Shown here: positions 49,833 to 57,907 of the stretch, in pieces
Numbering within the stretch: position 1 is the first letter of the stretch
Layout: every line of letters begins with the position of its first letter
NCBI GenBank assembly: GCA_024231975.1
Contig: JAAEQB010000091.1
Span: 1 to 64,000 of the forward strand
DNA: 64,000 nt
Direction: 5' to 3'
From: Allobosea sp.
GTDB lineage: Bacteria > Pseudomonadota > Alphaproteobacteria > Rhizobiales > Beijerinckiaceae
Position numbers and translations under genes: made by a program
Notes under the pieces: model-generated
Told to the model about the DNA's origin: nothing
The model's input: the letters and a program-made list of their open reading frames with translations, nothing else
The model's database searches: none

Positions 49833-50111
49833 ATGTCCGAGACCCACCTCCACGAGACGCATCCCGCAATCATCAAGCGGCTGAAGCGGGCCGACGGCCA
49901 TCTGCGCAAGGTCATCGAGATGATCGAAGCCGGGCGGCCCTGCCTCGACATCGCCCAGCAGTTGCAGGCGGTCGAGAGTGCGATCGGGCAGGCCAAGAAG
50001 ACCCTGATTCAGGATCATCTCGACCACTGCCTCGAGGAGGTCGCGGGCCCTTTGCCGAGCGAGCAGCGCGAGGTGATCGACGCCTTCAAGGCCATCGCGA
50101 AATACCTTTAG
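49833..50111 (+). CDS. dmeR: DmeR/RcnR-type metal-responsive repressor
   Basis: 92 residues, all-helical CsoR/RcnR family (DUF156): HPAIIKRLKRADGHLRKVIEMIEAGRPCLDIAQQLQAVESAIGQAKKTLIQDHLDHCLEEV. The N-terminal His residues, Cys37 and the later His pair (DHLDH) fit the His-Cys-His-His Ni/Co site of RcnR and DmeR. It releases its operator when Ni or Co binds. It is followed five bases later by the exporter gene. FrmR-type formaldehyde sensing is the main alternative. Confidence 0.8.
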   Translation: MSETHLHETHPAIIKRLKRADGHLRKVIEMIEAGRPCLDIAQQLQAVESAIGQAKKTLIQDHLDHCLEEVAGPLPSEQREVIDAFKAIAKYL

Positions 50112-50115
50112 GACC

Positions 50116-51438
50116 ATGCCCATGCTGGCTATCCTCGCCAACCGGACCTACCGCCACCTCTTCCTCGCGCAGATCATCGCCCTGATCGGCACGGGCCTCG
50201 CGACGGTCGCGCTGGGTCTTCTTGCCTACGACCTCGCCGGGCCGGATGCCGGCATCGTTCTGGGCACCGCGCTGGCGATCAAGATGATCGCCTATGTCGG
50301 CGTCGCGCCGATCGCCTCGGCTTTCGCCGAGCGGCTCCCGCGCCGGACCATGCTGGTCGGGCTCGACCTGGTGCGCGCGGCCGTGGCGCTGCTACTGCCT
50401 TTCGTCACCGAGATCTGGCAGGTCTATGTCCTGATCTTCGTGCTGCAATCGGCCTCGGCCGCCTTCACGCCGACCTTCCAGGCCACGATTCCCGATATCC
50501 TGACCGACGAGAAGGACTACACCCAAGCGCTGTCGCTCTCGCGTCTGGCCTACGATCTCGAGAGCCTGTTGAGCCCGGCGCTGGCGGCGCTGCTGCTGAC
50601 CATGATCAGCTTCCATAACCTTTTCGCCGGCACGGTCCTCGGATTCCTTGCGTCGGCTGCGCTCGTAGTGTCGGTGACCCTGCCGAGCCCGAAGCCTGGA
50701 GAGCCGCGCGGCATCTACGACCGCACGACGCGGGGCTTGCGGATCTATCTGGCGACGCCGCGCCTGCGCGGCCTGCTGGCACTCAGCCTCGCGGTTGCGG
50801 CGGCTGGGTCGATGGTCATCGTCAACACGGTCGTGCTGGTCCAGGCTCGATATGGCATGACGCAGCAGGCGACGGCGCTCGCGCTGGCGCTGTTCGGCGC
50901 CGGTTCGATGACTGCCGCCTTCGCGCTGCCGCGCCTGCTCGACAGGCTCGACGACCGCAGGCTGATGCTGGGCGCGGCATCGCTCCTGCCGGCGCTTCTG
51001 CTGCTGGGCGTGCTCGTGCCGGGCTACGCCGTCCTGCTGCCGCTCTGGTTTGCGCTCGGCTTCGCCTACAGCCTGACGCAGACGCCGTCCGGGCGTCTGC
51101 TGCGCCGTTCCGCCCATGCCGAAGACCGACCGGCTCTCTTCGCGGCCCAGTTCGCGCTGTCGCATGCCTGTTGGCTGGTCACCTATCCGGCCGCCGGCTG
51201 GCTTGGCGCGACGCTCGGCCTGCCCGCGACCTTCGCGGTCATGGCTGTCATCGCCGCGCTGGCGCTGGCGGTCGCCCTGCGAGTCTGGCCGGCGGGCGAT
51301 CCCGACGAGATCGAGCATGAGCACGCTTCGCTCGCGCCCGATCATCCGCATCTGGCGGGTGCGGGTCGACGGCACCGGCACGCCTTCGTGATCGACCGGG
51401 AGCACCCGGCCTGGCCGAACCCCGGGCGCGTGGCTTGA
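50116..51438 (+). CDS. NreB-like MFS nickel exporter with His-rich tail
   Basis: 440 residues (an ATG at 50122 has the better-spaced AGGA). Twelve membrane segments and an MFS loop (ERLPRRTMLVGLDLVRA). The C-terminal tail is His-rich (EHEHASLAPDHPHLAGAGRRHRHAFVIDREHP), as in NreB, which exports nickel. With the upstream RcnR-type repressor this is an nreAB-like arrangement. Nickel specificity is inferred from the tail and the context. Confidence 0.8.
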   Translation: MPMLAILANRTYRHLFLAQIIALIGTGLATVALGLLAYDLAGPDAGIVLGTALAIKMIAYVGVAPIASAFAERLPRRTMLVGLDLVRAAVALLLPFVTEIWQVYVLIFVLQSASAAFTPTFQATIPDILTDEKDYTQALSLSRLAYDLESLLSPALAALLLTMISFHNLFAGTVLGFLASAALVVSVTLPSPKPGEPRGIYDRTTRGLRIYLATPRLRGLLALSLAVAAAGSMVIVNTVVLVQARYGMTQQATALALALFGAGSMTAAFALPRLLDRLDDRRLMLGAASLLPALLLLGVLVPGYAVLLPLWFALGFAYSLTQTPSGRLLRRSAHAEDRPALFAAQFALSHACWLVTYPAAGWLGATLGLPATFAVMAVIAALALAVALRVWPAGDPDEIEHEHASLAPDHPHLAGAGRRHRHAFVIDREHPAWPNPGRVA

Positions 51439-51440
51439 GC

Positions 51441-52013
51441 ATGGGCGCGTTCTCCGAGGTCGATCCGGTCATCCGGCGCCTTGGAGCGGGCGAGACGCTG
51501 TTTGCCGCCGGAGACGTGACGCGCGGTTTCTTCGGGGTCCGGGAAGGGCGCGTCAGGCTGGTTCGCTTCGGTATCGACGGTCGCGAGACGGCGCTGTTCA
51601 CGGCCGGACCGGGGGAGCGCTTCGCCGAGGCCTCGCTCTTCGCCGAGCGCTACCATTGCGACGCCATCGCCCTCAGCGAAGCCGTCGTCGAGTGCTATCC
51701 CAAGGCGGCCTGCCTCGCGCAACTGGGCGACGATGCGACCGCACGGCTCGACCTGACGGCCGATCTGGCCCGGCAGGTGATGAGGCTGCGCGCGCGGTTG
51801 ACGCAACGTGACATCCGTTCGGCGCGAGACCGGGTGCCCGCCTTCCTCGTCGCGGAGGCCGGCGATGACGGACGCACGGTCGCCTTCGACGGCCCTCTCC
51901 GAGAGATCGCCGGCGCGATCGGCCTCACGCCCGAGGCCTGCTACCGGACGCTTGCACGGCTCGAGGCGCAGGGGATGATCGCGCGGGAGGCCGGCCGCAT
52001 TGTCCTGACATGA
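51441..52013 (+). CDS. Crp/Fnr-family regulator
   Basis: About 190 residues from ATG 51441 (a TTG at 51435 is also possible). An N-terminal cyclic-nucleotide-binding fold (GETLFAAGDVTRGFFGVREGRVRLVRF ... GERFAEASLFAERYHCDAIAL) and a C-terminal winged helix (PLREIAGAIGLTPEACYRTLARLEAQGMI). There is no N-terminal Cys cluster, so it is not an FNR-type oxygen sensor. It overlaps or abuts the exporter gene and the next gene. Ligand unknown. Confidence 0.82.
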   Translation: MGAFSEVDPVIRRLGAGETLFAAGDVTRGFFGVREGRVRLVRFGIDGRETALFTAGPGERFAEASLFAERYHCDAIALSEAVVECYPKAACLAQLGDDATARLDLTADLARQVMRLRARLTQRDIRSARDRVPAFLVAEAGDDGRTVAFDGPLREIAGAIGLTPEACYRTLARLEAQGMIAREAGRIVLT

Positions 52014-52072
52014 TCTCGATCATGTCGCGGTATCAGGTTCTCCGGCAGGTTGGGGCGCGAGGGAGAACCCCG

Positions 52073-52657
52073 ATGAGCCGCCTCACCCTGACCACCGTCC
52101 TCGTCCTGATCTCGGCGAGCCTCGCGTCGGCCGCGCCGGCAGAGGCGCAGACGCACAGCCCCTATGCCGGTGAACAGAGCCGGGCGATCAAGGCGCTGTC
52201 GAACAAGGACGTCGACGACCTCACGCAAGGCCGCGGCACGGGTCTCGCCAAGCCAGCCGAACTCAACCGCTATCCCGGGCCGATGCATGCGCTCGAACTG
52301 GTAGAGCCGCTGAAGCTCTCGGGTGAGCAGCGGCAGGCGCTGGAGGCGATCATGAGGCAGATGAATACCGATGCGAAGGCGCTGGGCGCTGACCTTCTTG
52401 GCCTGGAGCGCGAACTCGACGCCGCCTTCGCCGCGCGCATGATCGACGAGCGACGCCTGAAGGAGCTGACCGCGCAGATCGGAGTCAAGCAAGGAGCGCT
52501 GAGGGCGGTCCATCTGGCTGCCCATCTTGAAACGGCGGCAGCGCTTTCGGCCGAGCAGATCGCCCACTACGATGTTCTGCGGGGCTATAGCGGCACTGCC
52601 GCCGCGCCTGTTCCGGAACCAGGGCATGGCGGCGGTCACGGAAGGGCCAAGCAATGA
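52073..52657 (+). CDS. Spy/CpxP-like periplasmic protein
   Basis: 194 residues from ATG 52073, which has GGGAGAA 6-7 bases upstream and opens a signal peptide (LTLTTVLVLISASLASAAPAEA). The helical body (LKLSGEQRQALEAIMRQMNTDAKALGADLLGLERELDAAFAARMID ... LSAEQIAHYDVLRGY) has the LTxxQ-type repeat of Spy/CpxP/CnrX heavy-metal sensor proteins; the tail is GHGGGHG. It may be a periplasmic chaperone or metal sensor for the cargo. Confidence 0.7.
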   Translation: MSRLTLTTVLVLISASLASAAPAEAQTHSPYAGEQSRAIKALSNKDVDDLTQGRGTGLAKPAELNRYPGPMHALELVEPLKLSGEQRQALEAIMRQMNTDAKALGADLLGLERELDAAFAARMIDERRLKELTAQIGVKQGALRAVHLAAHLETAAALSAEQIAHYDVLRGYSGTAAAPVPEPGHGGGHGRAKQ

Positions 52658-52744
52658 CCACGCGACGACCGAGCTCGCGTTCGCCGCGCGGCTGGCGACA
52701 TCCAGTTGGTCGGTCCGCTGTTGCCGGCGGACTCATCGTGCCCG

Positions 52745-53095
52745 TCAGCGTTGGTCGCCGAATTTGCCCACCACGTCGGATGTGCGATCTGGGTGAGCCT
52801 TGGACCCTCGGCGCTTTTGCGCATGGAGCAGCTCGTCGCCTTCGGGCACTGCCAGATCGGCCATGATCGGGCATTCCGGGCGATCGTCACCATGGCAGGT
52901 GTGGGCGAGGTGCCGAAGCGTCCGCGACATGGCCTGAAGCTCGTCGATCTTGGTCTCGAGATCGCGGACATGCTTTAGCGCGAAGCGCTTCACGTCGGCG
53001 CGCTGGCGCGGCTCTGTCGTGCCAAAGTGCCAGAAGTCGTGGGGATCCTCGATCGAAAAGCCGAGGGTGCGAGCGCGCTTCGCGAGCAGGGCGTT
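52745..53095 (-). pseudogene. MerR-family regulator remnant lacking its DNA-binding domain
   Basis: KRARTLGFSIEDPHDFWHF, then RADVKRFALKHVRDLETKIDELQAMSRTLRHLAHTCHGDDRPECPIMADL: the second half of a MerR-type metal regulator with its dimer helix and C-terminal Cys/His metal loop. The N-terminal helix-turn-helix is missing, cut off at about 53095 where the repeated transposon end begins. Remaining N-terminal codons (MREMMLGRSR) come from that end. Non-functional as a repressor. Confidence 0.75.
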
Positions 53096-53100
53096 TCGAC

Positions 53101-53254
53101 TGCGCCCAAGCATCATCTCGCGCAATCGCTGCGCGCGCCGCGCTCAGAACGCGATTCCACCATGTGAAATCCCGCACGCGACAGGTCGAAATCTTTAGCG
53201 CAAATCCGAGCCCCGAATATAGGTTAAACCTCAGCGAGGACATGGCAATCCACA
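53101..53254. repeat. Transposon end with tniA 5' region (copy 2)
   Basis: Second copy of the sequence at 46004-46162. It carries a tniA N-terminal remnant on the minus strand (VAIARDDAWAQSKRPARE, differing from the intact gene by a few residues) and the same ACGCGACAGGTCGAAATC and AGCGCAAATCCGAGCCCC blocks, ending at AATCCACA (53254). Here the tniA fragment joins the broken merR on the left and the DUF1612 gene on the right. Confidence 0.78.
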
Positions 53255-54414
53255 TTTGCAATCGGCTAGGGAAAGCGACAGAGGCCGCGGCGATTGCGCT
53301 CGCCCGCTGCGACGAGCGCCTTTCCCGCGCAAATCCCGTCCTGGCCGAAGGCGCGCGCCAGCGCGGTCACGCCTTTGAAGCCCAGGCGCTGATCGGGCTC
53401 ACCGGGGGCCTGTGCCCGCTCGAAGATCTCGTCCTGCACGACGCCGGCATGGATGTGCGCAGCCCGACCCGCGAGATCGCGCGGGCTGCGACCATGCTGG
53501 ACGAGCGCCGACGCCTGGCCCGGCGCGAGCCGGCCGAGATCCTGAGTCCGGGCGCCCTACGCCTGCGTCTGGGCATCGCAGGATCAGAGGGACCGGAGCA
53601 GACGGATACGCGTGAGACCTCGTCGCTGGCCGCGAAAAATGTCGCGGCGCCATGGGACCGGATCGGAGAGGAAGACGACGATGAGGACCACGCCAGCGAA
53701 GATCATCTCGACCTGGAGGGCGAGGACGATCCTGCCGCCGATCCGGCCTTCGCTGAGATCGATGCGCTCTTGGTGCGCACACGAAAAAAGCTCGACGCGT
53801 GGAACGATCTGACCTCTGACGAAGGCCGCAAAAATCTGACCTTGCGCGATCCCGGCTATGACGCGGCCGGACGGTTTGGGCGCTGGCAACAAATCCTGGA
53901 GGAGGGCAGGGGGCTGCCGGCCGCGCTCGCTGCTGCGCTCGCGCTCGATGCCTGGCTGTGGCTCGAGCCGTCCGAGCGCGCCGGCGAGCTCGGCTTTGCG
54001 TTTGCCGCGACCGTGTTGCGGCAGCGCGGGGTGGCGGACGTGCATTTGCCGGCGCTTGCGCTGGGGTTGAGGCGGAGGCGGTTTCGGTGGGGGCCGCACC
54101 TGCCGCTTGCCGTGCGGGTCACGGGGCTGCTTGGCGCCTTTGCCGAGGCGGCCGCGTTCGGGCAGGCCGATCTCGATCGGCTGTCGCTGGCGCGGACGCT
54201 GATGCTGCGCAGGTGTCAAAATAGAAGGGGGAATTCGAAACTGGCGGAACTGGTCGACCTGTTCGTATCGTCGCCGCTGGTCACCGTGCAGCTCGCGGCC
54301 GTGCGGTTGAAGGTCACGCCGCAGGCGATCGAGGCCATGCTGAAGCAGCTCGGGGGGAGCCTGCCGCGCGAGCTGACGGGCCGAAAGCGCTATCGGGCAT
54401 GGGGGATCGTGTGA
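53242..54414 (+). CDS. DUF1612 / helix-turn-helix protein (RHE_PE00001 family), 5' end rebuilt by transposon
   Basis: About 390 residues from ATG 53242. Family segments: GGLCPLEDLVLHDAGMDVRSPTREIARAATMLDERRRLA, the acidic middle, the DPGYDAAGRFGRWQQILEEGRGLPAALAAALALDAWLWLEPSERAGELG repeat and a C-terminal helix-turn-helix (LAELVDLFVSSPLVTVQLAAVRLKVTPQAIEAMLKQLGG). Function unknown; a usual neighbour of DUF1403 and ScpB-like genes on rhizobial plasmids. The ATG and first four codons lie in the transposon end, so a few native N-terminal residues are lost. Confidence 0.75.
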   Translation: MAIHICNRLGKATEAAAIALARCDERLSRANPVLAEGARQRGHAFEAQALIGLTGGLCPLEDLVLHDAGMDVRSPTREIARAATMLDERRRLARREPAEILSPGALRLRLGIAGSEGPEQTDTRETSSLAAKNVAAPWDRIGEEDDDEDHASEDHLDLEGEDDPAADPAFAEIDALLVRTRKKLDAWNDLTSDEGRKNLTLRDPGYDAAGRFGRWQQILEEGRGLPAALAAALALDAWLWLEPSERAGELGFAFAATVLRQRGVADVHLPALALGLRRRRFRWGPHLPLAVRVTGLLGAFAEAAAFGQADLDRLSLARTLMLRRCQNRRGNSKLAELVDLFVSSPLVTVQLAAVRLKVTPQAIEAMLKQLGGSLPRELTGRKRYRAWGIV

Positions 54415-54832
54415 TTAGATAAAATATAAAGTCGGATGCGCGCGGCCGACGTGGCTTTGGCCTGCGCCATGTCCAAGGAATCACGCTACGGGTTCGCGGG
54501 GGCGGACCGCTGGTGCTTACCCCGCCAGATCTCTTGCAGCGCTGGCTCGGCCGCGCATCCATCCGGTTGGACGAAGCCAAACCCTTCGTCGAATTGAACC
54601 ACTTCACTGTGCCGGTCGCCGTGACGCATCGCTTCTGGTCGGATGCCATGCCAGGGCGCGCGAAATCGGCAACCGGAGCAGCGCAACGGATGGCAATAGG
54701 TCCGGGAACGTCATGTCGGCTTGCGCTCGTTTCTGCAGGTGGCTTCGCTACCGCCGCGTAGCGAATGTGTTCGCGTTTTGTTCTTGACAAGCAGCGCGGT
54801 CTGACTTCAGCTTCCGCTGCATCATCACAAAG
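54415..54832. other. 418-base gap with only a cold-shock gene remnant
   Basis: Apart from the remnant at 54555-54649, no gene or clear signal is seen. Codon structure is irregular. Confidence 0.5.
54555..54649 (-). pseudogene. Cold-shock protein (CspA-like) remnant
   Basis: From ATG 54649 the minus strand reads MASDQKRCVTATGTVKWFNSTKG; loss of one T in the next codon shifts the frame, and the other frame continues FGFVQPDG. Together these are the first part of a CspA family RNA-binding protein (TGTVKWFN, then GFGFVQPDG, RNP1). After that the similarity ends. Broken by frameshift and truncation. Confidence 0.65.
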
Positions 54833-55318
54833 CTATTTCTGCTGCAGCATGGCAATGCGTCGCGCTCTCCCCGCATCCCAGCGCCGCTCTGACCACAGCC
54901 AAAGTCGGGCGCCACGCACGACGATTCTGACCCGCCCTTCGGTCTCGGCGTCGAGGTGCGATGCAAGGACTGCCGGCAGGATCGTTCGCCCTGCCACATC
55001 AACCGACAATCGCAGGTACCGATCCATGGCTGCCAATGCAACGTCGTGCTTGTCGACCTCATCAGCGGCGTCGATCAGGGTGCGTATTTTAGCCAGCATC
55101 TCTGGCCCTGCAGGCTGCCACGGCACCAGCTCGGCATTCCGGCCAGCCTCAGCGATCGCAAGGACCCCTCCACTAGCCTGCCTCAGCCAAACCAGTCGTT
55201 GGCGCACGGCAGGCGGGAACGTCAGCCGCGCCTTCGAGGCGAGCGAGACGACATCTGTCCAGACGTCCTCCCTGAGGCCTGCGACGGGGTTCCAAGCGGG
55301 TGGGCGTCCAGTTTTCAT
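54833..55318 (-). CDS. MraZ/AbrB-like two-lobed hypothetical protein
   Basis: 161 residues from ATG 55318 (MKTGRPPAWNP). Two similar segments suggest a duplicated swapped-hairpin fold: SLASKARLTFPPAVRQRL (about residues 25-42) and LSVDVAGRTILPAVLASHL (about 105-123) followed by GRVRIVVRGARLWLWSERRW. This hints at MraZ/AbrB-type DNA-binding halves, but it is only a pattern match by eye. Divergent from the 55472 operon; it could regulate it. Confidence 0.5.
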   Translation of the reverse strand: MKTGRPPAWNPVAGLREDVWTDVVSLASKARLTFPPAVRQRLVWLRQASGGVLAIAEAGRNAELVPWQPAGPEMLAKIRTLIDAADEVDKHDVALAAMDRYLRLSVDVAGRTILPAVLASHLDAETEGRVRIVVRGARLWLWSERRWDAGRARRIAMLQQK

Positions 55319-55471
55319 GGGACAATTTGGAAAGAAGTTGCAGCTCCTTTTGCACAGGTTATCCAAAGGATGTAAACAGGAAGGCGACGCAATTTCGGCC
55401 GCTTTTCAGGCAGCCGGTTTGTGTTCTGCAGGCTTACGCAACATGTTGGCAGCCGAGCTTGGGAAAAAATC

Positions 55472-56239
55472 ATGTCAGCCGTTACAGCTATTCGCAGGTC
55501 ACATTCTGAGCCGCTCAATGGCGCGCGGCTGACGGAAGAGTTCGTCTGCTGGTCCCGCATGCAGGCCGAGGCGGGCCAGGCGCTTGCGGCGATCGTTCGC
55601 CGCAAGGAAATGGAGCGGCACGCTGGCAACGGCGTATTCTGCTGGGGCGTCGGGAGCGCTCCCGCGCTCGCAGCAAGTGCCCTTGCGAAGCTGCACTATC
55701 CCGTCCGGGCGGTGTTTTCGGTGATGAAAGGCCGGCCGAAAGCTGTCGACGTTGCACCGTCTCGGACGGTGGCTTGGCGTCGCTTCGTCGATCCCGACGG
55801 GGTCTCTCGTATATTGCCGCGCAACGTGCTGGTTACGAGCAGGGCTGATAGCGCCAACGGTCCAAAGGAGCGGCATTTCGCGTTGATGTGCCGGACAGAG
55901 AACAAACTCGAACTGAAAAGCGGCAAGTCATTCGATCCTGGTGCCTATCGCAACGCAGGGGGAACAGGAGCGCCGGTGGGCGCCTCACAGGTTACGGCGC
56001 TGCTGCGCAGGGTGTCAGCAGAGAGCGAGCAGTCCGATTATGAGGAGAACCTGAGCGCCTGGCTGACCGCGGGATATTGGGTTCGGCTCGCTGATCCGAT
56101 CGAGCTATCCCCAGATTTCAACCGTGTGGATGCGCAAGAGAAGCACAATCCGGAGGACTGGATTGAATTCGCGGATTGGGCTCGCCAGTCTCAGCGAACT
56201 GAGCGGTCCCATGGCGTCTCGCCAGGGATGCTGCTTTGA
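55472..56239 (+). CDS. Uncharacterised protein leading a PIN/ImmA-IrrE operon
   Basis: 255 residues from ATG 55472. Well-defined segments: FCWGVGSAPALAASALAKLHYPVRAVFSVMKGRPKAVDVAPSRTVAWRRFVDPDGVSRILPRNVLVTSR, FALMCRTENKLEL, FDPGAYRNAGGTGAPVGASQVTALLRRV and NLSAWLTAGYWVRLADPIEL. I know no name for this family. The high density of conserved-looking Gly, Pro and Arg suggests a nucleotide- or substrate-binding enzyme. Followed after 35 bases by the ImmA/IrrE gene and then a PIN gene. Confidence 0.6.
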   Translation: MSAVTAIRRSHSEPLNGARLTEEFVCWSRMQAEAGQALAAIVRRKEMERHAGNGVFCWGVGSAPALAASALAKLHYPVRAVFSVMKGRPKAVDVAPSRTVAWRRFVDPDGVSRILPRNVLVTSRADSANGPKERHFALMCRTENKLELKSGKSFDPGAYRNAGGTGAPVGASQVTALLRRVSAESEQSDYEENLSAWLTAGYWVRLADPIELSPDFNRVDAQEKHNPEDWIEFADWARQSQRTERSHGVSPGMLL

Positions 56240-56274
56240 GTTCATCACGCCTGAAGCCGATTTGAGAGACGCTT

Positions 56275-57264
56275 TTGGACCAACGCTCGCAGGCACTCAT
56301 CGATGAACTGAGAAGCGCAGGCCTGAGCCGGGAAGCGATTGATGCTGCTTGGCCGACGTGGTGGAGTGACGAAGCGGCCAAGAGTCCGTCCGCACAGGCA
56401 GAGCTGCGTTTCGCACTGTCGCGAAACCTCGGCCTATCTCCGCAATCTCTTCTCGGCGAGCGCGTCGAGTTCGTTTGGGATGACTCGGCACGGTTCAAAA
56501 ACCTCACCGCGAATGAGCCGATCTCCAGAGGCGCGCTGGCGTCGTTCGGCGTCGCGGTTGCTCGCCTGCTCGTGCGCGCGACGCCGGCACGCCTTTCAGT
56601 GACCGGCGTCCCCGCTGAAGCGCTCAGAAGTTCGGTCATTAAGGCGCGCGGCATGGTCGACTTGGTAGGCTTGCTGTCTACTTGCTGGTCCCTGGGCGTT
56701 CCGGTGATCCACCTCAGGGTATTTCCCCTTCCCGCGAAGTCCATGCGTGCCATGGTGGTTGAAGTTGGCGGGCGCCACGCGGTCCTGCTTGGACGTGATG
56801 CCAATTACCCGGCGCCTGTGCTGTTCACTCTGGCGCATGAGGTCGGCCACGCTGCACTCGGCCACACGGCCGGAGAGGCCGCCATAGTCGATGTGGGCGA
56901 CTTCACCGTATCGGCTGAAGATAATGAGGAGCGGGATGCGGACACCTACGCCATGCAGCTGTTGACGGGAGAAAGCGCACCCGCAATCACGGTGAGCACC
57001 GACCGTTTCAGCGCGCAGAGCCTTGCCCAGCAATGCCTGTCCGAGGGGCCTCCCCGCGGCATCGAACCCGGCACGCTGGCTCTGTGCGTCGGACATGTTC
57101 AAAATAACTGGGCCGTCGCAAATGCAGCCCTCCGCGTAATCTATACTGAGAGCAAACCTGTCTGGCAGGAGGTCAACAAGATCGCCACGCAGCAGCTCGA
57201 CTGGAACGCGCTGAGCTATGAGTCAGCGAACTATGTCAGGGCACTGCTCGGCGGCCATGACTGA
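56275..57264 (+). CDS. ImmA/IrrE-type zinc metalloprotease
   Basis: 329 residues with TTG start (GAGAG upstream). The N-terminal 60 residues are helical (MDQRSQALIDELRSAGLSREAIDAAWPTWW). The Zn site is FTLAHEVGHAALGHT (H188-E-V-G-H192), with the second acid in SAEDNEERDADTYAMQLL. ImmA/IrrE proteases cleave repressors or activate stress responses and are common in phage and defence loci. Overlaps the PIN gene by 8 bases. Confidence 0.8.
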   Translation: MDQRSQALIDELRSAGLSREAIDAAWPTWWSDEAAKSPSAQAELRFALSRNLGLSPQSLLGERVEFVWDDSARFKNLTANEPISRGALASFGVAVARLLVRATPARLSVTGVPAEALRSSVIKARGMVDLVGLLSTCWSLGVPVIHLRVFPLPAKSMRAMVVEVGGRHAVLLGRDANYPAPVLFTLAHEVGHAALGHTAGEAAIVDVGDFTVSAEDNEERDADTYAMQLLTGESAPAITVSTDRFSAQSLAQQCLSEGPPRGIEPGTLALCVGHVQNNWAVANAALRVIYTESKPVWQEVNKIATQQLDWNALSYESANYVRALLGGHD

Positions 57265-57907
57265 CACGCTCCTCGACAACGACATCGTCATGAAGGTCTG
57301 CTGCTACGGCTTGCAGCAGGAGACTCTCGACATACTGACGGATTGTGGCCGAGTGCCCGCGGTGCTGCCCGTAACCAGGTTTGTGGCGACCGACCGGCTG
57401 GAGCGCTCGGTCCCGATAGAGGCCCGAACGGCAACCCTCGACCGGCTTGCGTCGATGCTGGCGTCCCTAGGGGTAGCAGAGCCGGATTCCGGCGAACTGC
57501 AGCTTGCCGCCTCATTTGAAGCCGAAGCTCAACGACTGAACCTAGAGCTTGATATCGGCGAAAGTCAGCTCCTTGCGATGCTCATCAGTCGGAAGCTTCG
57601 CCTCCTGGTAACTGGAGACAAGCGCGCCATCCGCGCGATCGAATCCGTTGCCGGCGCATCGGCCGCGGCTTCATTGGCCTGTCTGGAGCAACTCACTGCG
57701 AGCCTCATCGAGCGGATCGGCCTAGCCAACGTACTGGCCCGCATCTGCTCGAACCCGAGTGTCGACCGAGCCCTGTTCAATTGCTTCGGCTGCCACTCCG
57801 GCGGCGCCGAAGCGGCGGCAGTAACCGAAGGCCTGCGAAGCTACATCGCGGACCTTCGCAGCGGCGCCAGCCGGGTTCTAATCGCTTCCGACAGGCTGGC
57901 CGGGTGA
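57257..57907 (+). CDS. PIN-domain protein
   Basis: 216 residues from ATG 57257. The N-terminal half reads as a PIN nuclease: LLDNDIVMKVCCYGL (Asp), LDIGESQLLAML (Glu), RLLVTGDKRAIRAI (Asp). PIN proteins cut RNA and are typical toxins. The second half (FNCFGCHSGGAEAAAVTEGLRSYIADL) is not recognised. It ends 30 bases inside the convergent gene at 57878. Paired with ImmA/IrrE in one operon. Confidence 0.65.
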   Translation: MTDTLLDNDIVMKVCCYGLQQETLDILTDCGRVPAVLPVTRFVATDRLERSVPIEARTATLDRLASMLASLGVAEPDSGELQLAASFEAEAQRLNLELDIGESQLLAMLISRKLRLLVTGDKRAIRAIESVAGASAAASLACLEQLTASLIERIGLANVLARICSNPSVDRALFNCFGCHSGGAEAAAVTEGLRSYIADLRSGASRVLIASDRLAG

